DNA of 64,000 nt, from positions 248,001 to 312,000 of the forward strand of contig JALBUN010000003.1 in NCBI GenBank assembly GCA_025174535.1, read 5' to 3'. The notes beneath the pieces are model-generated. The model was not told the DNA's origin, did no database searches, and saw only the letters and a list, made by a program, of their open reading frames with translations. The stretch comes from Cantharellus purpuraceus (Eukaryota; Basidiomycota; Agaricomycetes; Cantharellales; Hydnaceae). Within the stretch, counting starts at the first letter, position 1, and each line of letters starts with the position of its first letter. Below, one piece after another: positions 11,056 through 21,758 of the stretch. The translations under genes and the position numbers were made by a program.

Positions 11056-11504
11056 GCAAGGATACAAGTTCTACGAGAGAAAGGAGATAGTACCAATTGG
11101 GTCTGGACAATGATCTGGTAACTCAGCCGCAAGCCACGATAATAGTGACCAGCTGGCCATACTCATAGTCTGTATTTCACCTGCCAGTCAAGGAGTCCTC
11201 TAGCCTAGCCTATGGTCGGCCAACCCGAGTCTACTAGGAGTCGGAACAAGGCAAAGCGCAGCTCAGTGGGCTTGAAGTGTGATATACATCCTCTTTGCCT
11301 TCCCTCGAGGATCCTTCACGACTGGTTGTACTACAGAGTCACCCCTTGTTGCGCCCAATGGTCATGGTCATAAGTTGGTCGCCTCGTAAGTTTGGCAATT
11401 GCTTCCGCGTTATGTTACACTATGGGCGCCGTGGTCGTTGTGGGACATAGGGGTCAGTGGGTCCTTGGACCAATCAGCAGACAGACCTTTCTCAAGGAGG
11501 TATC
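11056..11504. other. Upstream region of the CCDC137-like gene
   Basis: No coding signal was found. The region probably includes the 5' leader of the gene that starts at 11505. Confidence 0.35.
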
Positions 11505-12402
11505 ATGCCCCATAAACGAGCTAAGCTTTCTGCTCGTCTCAGCGAACGCGCCAAGCGGTTTGTTCTACCACCAAGTGAGCTATAAAATTGTTACTGACAC
11601 TTGTATAATTTTCTAGTGGGACGGATCTTCCGCCAACTGGCGGCGTTCCGCTGGCGCAGGAGAGTGTTCCAAAGTCACTGGCGCGGGTTTTGCAAGCTGA
11701 ACGGGTGAGGGGGTCGTATAGAGAGAAGCGGGTCCGATTAGATGATGCATCAGGCGAGGGTGAGGATGGCAGACAATCAAAACGTCGCAAGAAAGATGGC
11801 GAAGCACAGAAACCCGCAGGAATCAAAGTATGTTATGAAGTTCTCTGTTTTCTCCCCGTTCATGAGCACGATTTCTTCGAATGGTTATAACAGCATGGCG
11901 AAAGCCTTGCCAAATATAACCGGTGAGTGGGTTGATCGACGTTGAGGGACCACAACTGAAAGTGACAAACAGGAGAGTGGAAGACGAGATGCGCATTCCG
12001 ATCGCCGAGGCCATGCAAACGTCTCGTAACACTAATAAACGAGCTCTAAAACGTGAGAAAGCTGCCAAGGTCGCCAGCGCTGCTAAAAATGCTGCTGCCA
12101 AATCCCACCCCGCCGCACCCGATCCGGCGCCCACTACTTCTGTTCCCGCACCTGCGCCTGCACGAAAAACAGAGTTTGAAAAAAGAGCACCCACAACACG
12201 GTTAAATGATATCGTTCAGGCGCCGCCCAATTTAACAAAACTCCCTCGTGGGGCCGCAAAACGAACTGCGCAGGAGGGAGGTGCAGTCGTGTCTAAGACG
12301 AATGGGGTAATATCAATGGCTCAAAAGCAAATAATGGAAGAAGAGAGGGAGCGAGCGATTCAACGATATAGAGAACTCAAGGAGCGCAGAACTGCAGCCT
12401 GA
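11505..12402 (+). CDS. CCDC137-like nuclear/nucleolar basic protein, 240 aa
   Basis: Exons 11505-11557, 11617-11827, 11894-11922 and 11973-12402, with introns of 50-66 bp, give one open frame of 241 codons with the stop. The first donor is GTTTGT, chosen over the nearby GTGAGC because only it keeps phase (SERAKR to GTDLPPTG). The N-terminus is very basic (MPHKRAKLSARL). The middle has HGESLAKYNRRVEDEM and an Ala/Lys-rich helix. A conserved RLNDIVQAPPNLTKLPRG segment resembles the short PP-x-LT motif of the CCDC137 family. The C-terminus is a charged helix (QKQIMEEERERAIQRYRELKE). A nucleolar or ribosome-biogenesis role is inferred from the resemblance. Confidence 0.65.
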
Positions 12403-12906
12403 TAGAAGAGAGGATTCGTAGGCTAGCTGAGGCCAATCACTCTTGCAACTCCTGTCGTGTATCCAGAAGGTGGGTCAGATTTGTCATGTCCTGCTCCTTA
12501 TAAATTCACCATCGTCGTAGCTCTATCTAGGATCTTATAATATAGATGGATGGTTTCGGATCAAATCACTGAGTTGACTATCTGACCAAGGGTCAACTCT
12601 ACTCCACGCATATCGCGCAGCGCTGTCTTTGCAACATGAAATTCAAATGTAGCGGAAACAGGCTGTTTCATTTGTACTTTGTCCTCAAATACCCTGTCTG
12701 CATTTACGTGGAATATATTAGAGATATCGGGATCAAGACGGTTTTCTCGACATGGCTTGCCTCACGAGCCATATAGTCTCCGTGCTCGAGAATCGCAAGG
12801 GGCTCCCCGCACTAAAACCCCACCAAGTTGAGCGGCTGCTGGATAAATGGAGTGAAAATCGGAGACAGATTCAGATGCATGATTGAGTTTGGACAGAGAT
12901 CCATTG
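12403..12906. other. Intergenic, no supported gene
   Basis: No ORF with recognisable content. It contains the 3' flank of the CCDC137-like gene and ends at the LTR of Ty3 #2. Confidence 0.4.
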
Positions 12907-13162
12907 TGAGGGTGATGCTGATGACGAGGCCACAACAACAAGATACTCAATAGATGAGAGCCGATAAGAGATAATGCCAGCTGGTACAGCGGATATCCTC
13001 AGTCTATACAGCTGTTTCTGATTCCCTTGAGTCAACTGACCAAGTGGTTGATGGGTAGGAACAGAGTGAGTGTAGAGGGGTGGATTCAGACTGGTAAGGC
13101 ATGGTGGGTTGGGTAGTGAGCAACAATGGTTTCACTGAGGAAGGGGAAGTGGATTCACTGGC
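12907..13162 (-). repeat. 3' LTR sequence of Ty3 #2 (start not placed)
   Basis: Downstream of the chromodomain stop on the minus strand. Bases 12907-13030 match the U5-like end of the Ty3 #1 LTR (GGATATCCGCTGTACCAGC to CCCTCACA). A CATATATAAG TATA-like box lies near 13170, so the LTR start probably overlaps the end of the pol frame. No TG start could be fixed. Confidence 0.6.
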
Positions 13163-15744
13163 TTATATATGGTTGGTGGAATGTCGGCATGGATGAATTT
13201 GGTGAGCGCTAAGCTTCACTGTGCCTATTCTGCGGCTCTGAAATGTGTCCAATACCACGTGTTGGGTTTTTGCCAGCTGTCCAATCAAAGAGGACTTGTT
13301 TGGGAGGTTCTGTGAAGTTCTCAAAGTGTCTGAAGGGAAGAGCTGCATAGGTGGCTGCCAAATATGCCTTGGGGCTTCAGGATTCTCCCGATGGAAGTCT
13401 GCAATGCACCTTCTAGCCCCACTGGCATCCTTAGCTGGGATCCAGAGGTTGTCAGCAGCTCCATAGCCCTTCCAATGCACCAGGTATTCCAGTCTTCCTC
13501 GGAAAACTCTGCTGTCAAGGATCTTCTTAACTTCGTATTCCTGTACTCCATCTCGAATGACTGGAGGTGGTGGAGGAGATGACTGGCGTTCAGGGATGGG
13601 ATCCTTTTCATAAGGACAGAGTAAGACAACAGAGAACACTGGATGAGTGCAACCAAAGATTGGGGGAAGTTGTAGGCCATAGGCATTTTGCGAGACCACC
13701 TTATTAATCACATATGGTCCTAACCATTTGTGATCAAGTTTCTTGGTTGGATGGGTGGTGGTGATATTTTGTGCGTTGAGCCAGACCTTGTCACCAAGCT
13801 TGTATACTGGGGCTGCTTGCCGATGGGCAACATAGAATTGTGCCATATCATCTGCTGCCTTTTCCAGGGCAGAGCAAGCCTCAGTGGTGGCTGTCTCCAT
13901 ATGCTCAGTGAATTCTTCCAGTGCTTCAAGTCATGTCTCTCGGATTGGCTCTAGCCCAAGTCTTGGGTATTGGCCTGTATCAAGCATGAAGGGGGTTGAT
14001 TGCGTGGAGGAGTGGATGCAGTTGTTGTATGTGAATTCAGCAAGAGGAACCCACTCAATCCAGTCATCCTGGCGCTGATTGACAAAAAGCCTCAGGTATT
14101 GTTCAATTTCTTGATTGACCCTTTCTGTCTGACCATTGGTTTGTGGATGATATGCTGTGGATACTGCAACCTTGATCCCCAAAAGCTTATTGAGCTCACG
14201 CATAAATTGAGAGACAAACTGGGTGCCACGGTCACTGATGATCTCCTCAGGAAGGCTGTGGTGTTTCCACACATGGTCTTGGAAAAGTCATGCAACTCCT
14301 ATGGAGTTGATGTCAGAGGTGGTAGGGATAACATGTGCTTGTTTGGAAAGACGGTCCACAACAACAAGGAGTGCATCGTAGCCATGACTGATGGGTAGCT
14401 CTACAATAAGGTCAACAGATATCACTTGCCACCTCCGATCTGGGACACGATTAGACAGGAGTTTACCCATAGGAGGAGCGGGGAAAGTTTTTGTCCAATT
14501 GCAGAGGTCACATCCCTTAATGTATTTGGCAATGTATTGTCCAAATCCAGGCCACCAGTAGCTGTGGGATACAAGTTCTGTTGTTCTCCAGTGACCAGGG
14601 TGACCTGTAATGTGAGTATCGTGGTGTGCCCTTACAATGTCATGGTGCAATTTTGGGTCAAGAGGGACATATACCTTGCCATGATAGAGGACGAGTCCAT
14701 TCTCCTTGGTCCATTCCTGTCCTCATAAATTCCGAGAGGGACCAAGTTCCTTAAGAGCCTTCACAACCTTTTCATCTCTGTTGGTGCAGTTCCACACATG
14801 TTCCAGGAATATGTCTCCTTCTCCTGTGATCATTTGAGCTCCTGGCCCTGGATAGGTGGATGTTGCATTGATGTGGAACAGCTCAGGGCCAAGAAGAACC
14901 TGATTCTGATTATCTTCCTCCCCCTGTTAATGATCTACATGTCATGAGAGGGCATCAGGTTTGGCTGAATGTTGTCCAGGATGGTGGATCAGTTCAAAGT
15001 CAAAATGAGAAAGGTATAGTGACCAGTGAGCTTGTCGATGATTGAGATTCTGAGCTGTACAGAAATATGTGAGGTTTTGATGGTCATTAAGGATTTCAAT
15101 CTTGTATTTGGTCCCTTCCAAGATGTGACACCATTCTTCTAGTCCACGGATGACTGAAAGCAATTCCTTATCATGGATGGCATAGTTGCACTCTGCATCT
15201 GAAAGGCTCTTGGATACAAAACCTACCAGCCTCCATTTCTCATTGTCACAGAGTTGAGATAGAACAGCACCTGTTGCATATGCTGAAGCATCTATCTCTA
15301 GTCAAAAATGCTTGATTTGATCTGGGAGGACAAGGATTGGAGTTGACATGACAAAAGGCTTCTTGTTCTGGGCCATCAGGTATCCAGGACCACTGTGTAT
15401 CTGCCTTTGTTAACCGATTCAGAGGCTTTGTGATATGTGAGAAGTCCTCAATGAAGTGATGGTAGAAATTGATGAAACCCAAGAAGGATTTGACTTCTGT
15501 CACATTGCACAGTGTGGGCCAGTCTCTGACTCCAGCCACCTTAACTGGGTCCATAGCTACTGTGAGAGAATCAATCCAAGATAATCTACCTTCTGTTGCG
15601 TGAAAAGGCATTTCTCTGGTTTGAGGTACAGGTGGTTGGCCTGAAGAATTTCAAGGACAGATTGCACGATCGTGTAGTGTTGTTCTAGGGATTCAGTGAA
15701 AATGAGGATGTCATCCATGAACACTACCATAGTGTCATCATCAA
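13163..15744 (-). pseudogene. Ty3 #2 pol: RT end, RNase H, integrase, chromodomain
   Basis: Minus-strand chromovirus pol read from 15744 down to 13163. In order it has a reverse transcriptase active site in the variant form VVFMDDILIF (usually YxDD), RT thumb (DWPTLCNVTEVKSFLGF), RNase H (LNDHQNLTYF...HRQAHW), an integrase HHCC zinc finger (HVDIVRAHHDTHITGHPGH...CDLC type), integrase catalytic core (DLIVELP, DRGTQF, QTERVNQEIEQYLR giving D-D-E), and a C-terminal chromodomain (YEVKKILDSR...YLVHWKGYG). The frame is broken in several places by stops and slips, and everything upstream of the RT palm is replaced by LTR1 sequence at 15745. It belongs to the family of Ty3 #1. Confidence 0.85.
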
Positions 15745-16166
15745 TGTATGGGAACCACCTTTTCCCTATCAAATCCTATTTATGCAGCACCAATGTGCTA
15801 TACTTTGCTTTTCCATTCCTAAATATCAGCATATATTTGGTACTTGTACCTGGAATGGAGCTATTCAAATATTCTCTATTTTTCCATATTTTTTCAGGAA
15901 TATTCCATGCAGAACTCAGCCCAGAATGATTTATTTCTGCTGTGCTACAGTTGTGGACCCATAGGCACCCACAAACCTTCACACAGCTGGCTCTCCCCCT
16001 TTGGACCAGGCATTTGGCCTGAATTCAAGCTCAGATGTCTCTGATCAATAAATATTCTCTAACTTGACAACCACAGCCTCTCAGGGCACTATTTTCCATG
16101 GAGATCATCACCTGAGATGTGGCTATCCATGGCTGTCCAAACCAGTGCAGAAAACAGGGTGGACAC
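15745..16166 (+). repeat. LTR1, 5' fragment of the A subtype
   Basis: Starts TGTATGGGAACC and matches the first 420 bp of the complete LTR1-A at 22913. It is cut off at GGTGGACAC, where an LTR1-B copy begins. It sits directly on the broken RT of Ty3 #2. Confidence 0.75.
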
Positions 16167-17596
16167 TGTATGGGAACTGGTTTTCCCTTAAAAGATCTTG
16201 TTAAAAATCCCAAAACTGTACAATTTTGCTTCATGGCCTTAAAATATCAGCATATATGTGCTGCTTTCTCTTGATTCAGGGCCATTCAAATATTCTCTAT
16301 TTTTTCATATTTTTTTGGGGAATTTTCCATGCAGAAATGAGTCTACAAACTTATTGTTCTGCTGGGCAAAGTTTTGGGACCCACATGGACCCACAAACCT
16401 TCACAGATGTCAGCAGCCCCAAAGTCAGCCAGAGTCACCCAGACAACTGACTCATTTTCAATCACATGACTCATTTCTTTCTCCAACTCAATCTGGTCAC
16501 CACTGCCAGTAAATGCTCAATATCTTCACAACCACTGCACCTCCTGACTCCATTTTCAGTGGAGAGTTCAATAGAAGCTGTGCCTACCCATAGCTGTGCT
16601 GATCAGCCTGGGAAATGAAGTATTGACTGAGTTATTTGAGTAATGGTGACTCATGCAATGACTCCTGCCATGACTCATGCTATGACTCCTTCCATGACTC
16701 ATACCATGACTCCTGTGATTACTCATACTATGACTCCATCCATGACTCATGCCATGAGTCAGAGCAAATCCAAGCAGCTCATTGGCTAGGAAACTTCCAC
16801 CCCCTTCTCATATATTCCACTAGCTTCCAGTAGTTTCCATCTATTAATAGGTAGAAGTTTCCAGTAGTATTAGTCAGCTCATGTAAATACAATATAAAAG
16901 GAGCCCATTCTGCCTCTGAATAAATAACCATTTTCTACCCCATCATTTGCACATCAGTGTGACTAGAGTGACATACAGTGTCATCCTCTATATCTCAGTA
17001 ACTGTTGATTGTCCAGTTCAAGGGTTGCTTACAGTTGTGTAACTGTATTTGATTGCACTCGAAGTAGTGATATTCCTGCTTTGGGTGTGAGTGTAGTATC
17101 TGCCTCACGTGACTACAAATCTACAGGGTGAGATTGTCTGTCAATAGTCCTGCCATTAGTGCTCTTGTTTAAGTTACTAGTGTGTACTGCCTTTGCAGAG
17201 CATTAGAAGCTTGAACTCGTGTGAAGCAGTTGCTAGACTACTTCACACATTGCTGTTACCCGCTTCAGAGTGCCACTGGTTGGACGGTTGGATTCATCCA
17301 CCTACTTCCTCTAGCCTCTAAGTGCATTCCCCTCTTTTTGGAATATCTGGACCCCTAAGCGTCCGTGAACTCTAGACTCTGGAAGTCTTATTCATTCCCT
17401 ACTGCTAAGAAATGTATTACCTTCCTGTGTATTGTCTGCATTGACCATTACAAAGGATTGTAACCAAAGTACAAACATTAAATTGTTTCTGGAGTTGTGC
17501 TGCAGTAGGATTTGATATTCTTCTCAGCTGTTCATTCACGGAATTGTGGTGATTTAGAGTTTGCCCTAACACCATAATTTTGCGGGTTCCAAAACA
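16167..17596 (+). repeat. LTR1, B subtype, full length (1430 bp)
   Basis: Starts TGTATGGGAACTGG and ends GGTTCCAAAACA. A copy with the same two ends lies at 30515-31978. It has a TATA box, AATATAAAAGG, at 16891-16901, which sets plus as the transcribed sense. No matching target duplication is visible, so it probably results from rearrangement or recombination rather than a clean solo insertion. The internal region of its retrotransposon is not identifiable here. Confidence 0.8.
16447..16762 (+). promoter_or_regulatory. TGACTCA (Gcn4/AP-1-like) site array in LTR1-B
   Basis: Two TGACTCA sites at about 16449 and 16472 are followed by a 12-bp tandem repeat (16649-16762) alternating ATGACTCATGC and ATGACTCCTGCC. 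It gives four exact TGACTCA sites and a closing TGAGTCA. TGA(C/G)TCA is the established binding site of fungal Gcn4/CPC1-type bZIP factors. The array ends about 130 bp before the LTR TATA box, as an upstream activating region would. The function is inferred. ORFs read through it (Ser-His-Met repeats) are by-products. Confidence 0.55.
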
Positions 17597-17691
17597 GCCA
17601 TGATGGAGGCCATGAGACTGAAGGAAGTGGAAGAGCAGGCACATGAGCTAGAAGCCACCATGAAGGTAGAGGAGGAGGTGACCAGGGCAGG
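17597..17691 (+). pseudogene. MSNPL-family fragment (copy 3)
   Basis: 95 bp matching about 4026-4115 of copy 1 (MEAMRLKEVEEQAHELEATM) are trapped between a forward LTR1 and an inverted LTR1 fragment. Confidence 0.7.
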
Positions 17692-17970
17692 TGTTTTGGA
17701 ACCTGCAAAATTATGGTGTTAGGGAAAACTCTAAATCACCACAATTCCATGAATGAACAGCTGAGAAGAATATCAAACCCTGCTGCAGCACAACTCCAGA
17801 AACAATTTAACATTTGTACTTTGGTTACAATCCTTTGTATTGGTCAATGCAGACTATACACAGAAAAGTAATATGTTTCTTAGCAGCAAGAAATGAAGAA
17901 GACTTCCAGAGTCTAGAGTTCACGGACGCTTAGGGGTCCAGATATTCCGAAAAGAAGGGAATGCACTTAG
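17692..17970 (-). repeat. LTR1 3' fragment, inverted
   Basis: Reverse complement of the last 280 bp of LTR1 (starts TGTTTTGGAACCTGC). With 16167-17596 it makes a near-palindrome with a 95-bp spacer. It stops exactly where the LTR3-like sequence begins. Confidence 0.8.
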
Positions 17971-18330
17971 TGTTACGCACTAGGTCCGATTGGGAGTTGG
18001 AGATTGGGTCAGAGGTTTCGTCGGAATCAGAGTACGTCATGGGGGTTGGAACTTGGCTTCAGCTTATGTGCTGTGCCCTCACTGATACCGGTGTCTGAGA
18101 TTTCGGAGATGGAGTACAACTTAGAGAGTTAGGATCGGACTTAGGAACTAGGCGTGATTCAATATTCGAACTGGGGAATGAAGTCCCCAGTTGGGCAACT
18201 TAAATACATATTCTAATAATAATTACTCCAGTGCTGGGTCTCTGAGGCCAATGGGGATGGATGTCCAGGTTCCTATGGTGATGCTGATGCATCAATCGGA
18301 ACTGGAGATGGATGGGTGGAATCTGCAATG
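17971..18330. repeat. LTR3-like remnant
   Basis: Begins TGTTACGCAC. A stretch near 18046-18080 (ACTTGGCTTCAGCTTATGTG) is homologous to 32050-32084 in the other LTR3-like remnant. No ends could be confirmed on the right, and no coding content was seen. Confidence 0.4.
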
Positions 18331-18587
18331 ACAATCGGACAGGTAGCCTGGAGATGGCAGTTTCCAAATGGAGTATAGATTTCATATGTGTGGGGATCTG
18401 AGTGGATCAGATGGGGATCTAGACGTTAATGAATATAGTCATAACAGTATCTCTCCATTTAAGGCCGAGCCCCTGAGGCCTCATGTCCATGGATTGAATA
18501 GGTGGGCCGGTTGGGTGCAGTTGGAGTTATACTGGGGGTCTGGAGACATATAAAAGGAGGGGCATGATTGAGGTCTTATCCTCAATG
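18331..18587 (+). promoter_or_regulatory. Promoter region of MSNPL copy 2, TATA at 18547
   Basis: Homologous to 3503-3755. ATATAAAA at 18547-18554 lies about 34 bp before the ATG at 18588. Confidence 0.5.
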
Positions 18588-18924
18588 ATGTCAAACCCTT
18601 TGGCAAGCATGAGCGTGGCTGAGCTTGAGCAGTTGCTCTTGGCCCGACGAAAGGAAGAGGAAGAGGAAGAGGAGCAGAAATGGAAAGAGGAGGAGGAAGC
18701 AGAATGGAGACAGAAGGAGGAGGAGGAGGAGGAATGGAGACGGAAGGAGGAGGAGGCGGTGGAACGGAGATGGAAGGAGGAGCAGGAGCAGAAGCGGAAA
18801 GAGGCAGCAGAGACAGAATGGAGAAGGAAAGAGGAGGAAGCAAAGGCCAAGAGAGCCCACAGGATCAAGGAACTTGCGGCCACGATGGAGGCCACAAGAC
18901 TGAAGGAAGTGGAGGAGCAGGTGC
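18588..18924 (+). pseudogene. MSNPL copy 2, 5' half, cut by LTR2
   Basis: The open frame MSNPLASMSVAELEQLLL then tandem E/K/R/W units (WRRKEEE type) reaches TMEATRLKEVEEQ and is interrupted by LTR2 at 18925. The missing continuation (HELEAAMEVEEEVTRAG) is found on the other strand at 25436, immediately after an inverted LTR2. The gene was therefore intact before the LTR2 insertion and a later inversion. Confidence 0.75.
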
Positions 18925-20433
18925 TGACGAGCCAGGATGCATCGAGGACGCATATCGAACCACTCTGACAGTCCAACTCCGCCAGCGTCTTTTCATATCA
19001 ACTTTTAAATAGTGCCGCTGACGAGCCAGGACGCATCGAGGACGCATATCGAACCACTCTGACAGTCCAACTCTGCCAGCGTCTTTTCATATCAACTTTT
19101 AAATAGCGCCGCAACTCCCTCTCCACCTCAGTCTCTAATTCTAGCCATCGATCGTCACTTGTGTTTCATCGCCATCGATCATTATCAGCCTTCTATTCAC
19201 ACCAATCCTTTCATCATCATTCACATGGCTTCCCATTCTATTCCCCTCTCCAACATCACTTCTAATAATACGTCACACTGGTCTCTGGACACAGAGGACT
19301 ATCAAAAATACGCTGAGCTCCACGGGCATGTTAAGCCACCTCCACATGTCAAAATACTTCCAAAACTCTTTCAACGTCCAAGATCCCCACCATGTCTCTC
19401 TTATGCCATTGGCGATCCCATATTCTTTCACAATTCCGTTGAACCATATACATTCCTCGACATTTCACCTCTATATCGTAACACGGATAGAAGAGTCGAA
19501 CGTGAGGTAGAATTTCAGTCGCCATTGCCGACCTATCCTCCCACTTCAATCCGACTCAGGTTACATCGTGTCAGGCAAAGGGACCAAATACTCTTGGAAC
19601 GGGATACCATATGGAGACGGATCACTAAGACAATAAGGAGTATTTGTTGTGGATGCTGACTGAAGTCCTCATGTGACTCAGGGTCAATTAACCTTCGGAG
19701 CCGTAGGGAAGATGGTATTGGTGGACGTTTCTATTGTTCTTTTATATGACTCACCCCTGTTTCATCTTTTAATTCATTCATACACGACTTACTCATCCTT
19801 GTTCTATTTTTGGTTCTTTTATTACTCATCACCCCCTATTCTTACAAAGATTACCCCTATCTGTCATTTCATTTCTCCATGATTTCCCCTTTAGTAGTTC
19901 AACTTCACACGCTTCGTCAGCTGGCTTGATCAGCATTTCTTGCATCATATCACATCATTTGCTCCTCATATTGTGTCGTTGTGCCCTGGGGATTTGTATA
20001 TAAAAGGGCGCTAGTTTTCGCCTTTGGAATCAATAAACAAGTTTTCAGCCAACGCTCTAAAGTCAAAGTCCACGCTCTAAGTCTACACTCTACGCTCTAC
20101 ATCACAATCCATCATCTCTACACTGAGGTAAAACACCTTGGTTCAACGATCAGATTTCCCTCCGCCACCGAGAGGTTGATTCTCCTGAAACCAGCTTTCG
20201 CGTACCTCCCAACCGGGCTCCGCATTGTCATCCAGTCACAGAGCACGATCAGCCATCGGGACCGACCTTTTGCTCCCATCCTCATCCAACCACAGAGCAC
20301 TATCCCACTTCCCTGTTACGTACCCCTTGCCCTGATTGATCTTTGGAGTGCTGAACAACTGTGTTACACACCGTCTGCTTGCTAGGACCGTTGCGTGCAG
20401 GCTTATAGGATCTATTCCTTAAGCGAACCGACA
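18925..20433 (+). repeat. LTR2 copy 1 (with 94-bp internal duplication)
   Basis: Starts TGACGAGCCAGG and ends GCGAACCGACA. The first 94 bp are tandemly duplicated (18925 and 19019). A TATA box (GTATATAAAAGGG) lies at about 19996 and sets plus as sense. Copies occur at 20434-21758 (5' end missing) and 25437-26233 (inverted, internal deletion). The 5' junction lies within the MSNPL gene. Confidence 0.75.
19225..19659 (+). other. ORF inside LTR2 (MASHSIPLSNIT...)
   Basis: An ORF with an ATG at about 19225 lies in the U3-like part of LTR2, upstream of its TATA box: MASHSIPLSNITSNNTS then DTEDYQKYAELHGHVKPPP and YTFLDISPLYRNTDRR. No family is recognised. The second copy at about 20550-20879 keeps the same frame but ends early at an ATC-TGA change. 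Both copies derive from one LTR, so shared openness is weak evidence for a protein. It may be captured coding sequence or chance. Confidence 0.25.
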
Positions 20434-21758
20434 CCGCAACTCCCTCTCCACCTCAGTCTCTAATTCTAGCCATCGATCGTCACTTGTGTTTCATCGCCAT
20501 CGATCATTATCAGCCTTCTATTCACACCAATCCTTTCATCATCATTCACATGGCTTCCCATTCTATTCCCCTCTCCAACATCACTTCTAATAATACGTCA
20601 CACTGGTCTCTGGACACAGAGGACTATCAAAAATATGCCGAGCTCCACAGGCATGTTAAGCCACCTCCACATGTCAAAATACTTCCAAAACTCTTTCAAC
20701 GTCCAAGATCCCCACCATGTCTCTCTTATGCCATTGGCGATCCCATATTCTTTCACAATTCCGTTGAACCATATACATTCCTTGACATTTCGCCTCTATA
20801 TCGTAACACGGATAGAAGAGTCAAACGTGAGGTAGAATTTCAGTCGCCATCGCTGACCTATCCTCCCACTTCAATCTGACTCAGGTTACATCATGTCAGG
20901 CAAAGGGACCGAATACTCTTGGAACGGGATACCATATGGAGACGGATCACTAAGACAATAAGGAGTATTTGTTGTGGATGCTGACTGAAGTCCTCATGTG
21001 ACTCAGGGTCAATTAACCTTCGGAGCCGTAGGGAAGATGGTATTGGTGGACGTTTCTATTGTTCTTTTATATGACTCACCCCTGTTTCATCTTTTAATTC
21101 ATTCATACACGACTTACTCATCCTTGTTCTATTTTTGGTTCTTTTATTACTCATCACCCCCTATTCTTACAAAGATTACCCCTATCTGTCATTTCATTTC
21201 TCCATGATTTCCCCTTTAGTAGTTCAACTTCACACGCTTCGTCAGCTGGCTTGATCAGCATTTCTTGCATCATATCACATCATTTGCTCCTCATATTGTG
21301 TCATTGTGCCCTGGGGATTTGTATATAAAAGGGCGCTAGTTTTCGCCTTTGGAATCAATCAACAAGTTTTCAGCCAACGCTCTAAAGTCAAAGTCCACGC
21401 TCTAAGTCTACGCTCTACGCTCTACATCACAATCCATCATCTCTACACTGAGGTAAAACACCTTGGTTCAACGATCAGATTTCCCTCTGCCACCGAGAGG
21501 TTGCTTCTCCTGAAACCAGCTTTCGCGTACCTCCCAACCAGGCTCTGCATTGTCATCCAGTCACAGAGCACGATCAGCCATCGGGACCGACCTTTAGCTC
21601 CCATCCCCATCCAACCACAGAGCACTATCCCACTTCCCTGTTACTTACCCCTTGACCTGATTGATCTTTGGAGTGCTGAACAACTGCGTTACACACTGTC
21701 TGTTTGCTAGGACCGTTGCGCGCAGGCTTATAGGATCTATTCCATAAGCGAACCGACA
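20434..21758 (+). repeat. LTR2 copy 2 (5' end missing)
   Basis: Joined head to tail to copy 1 at CCGCAACTCC. It lacks the first ~90 bp and ends GCGAACCGACA at 21758. TATA box at 21321. Most differences from copy 1 are C/T or G/A transitions, many at CpG. Its 3' junction lies in the integrase of Ty3 #3: ACGG follows at 21759, matching the ACGG before the inverted LTR2 at 26234. Confidence 0.75.

Noticed and set aside
16568..16833. Ser-His-Met repeat ORFs on both strands (also 30915-31216)
   Set aside because: They are translations of the 12-bp TGACTCA array in LTR1. A tandem repeat whose unit is a multiple of three is open in several frames on both strands.
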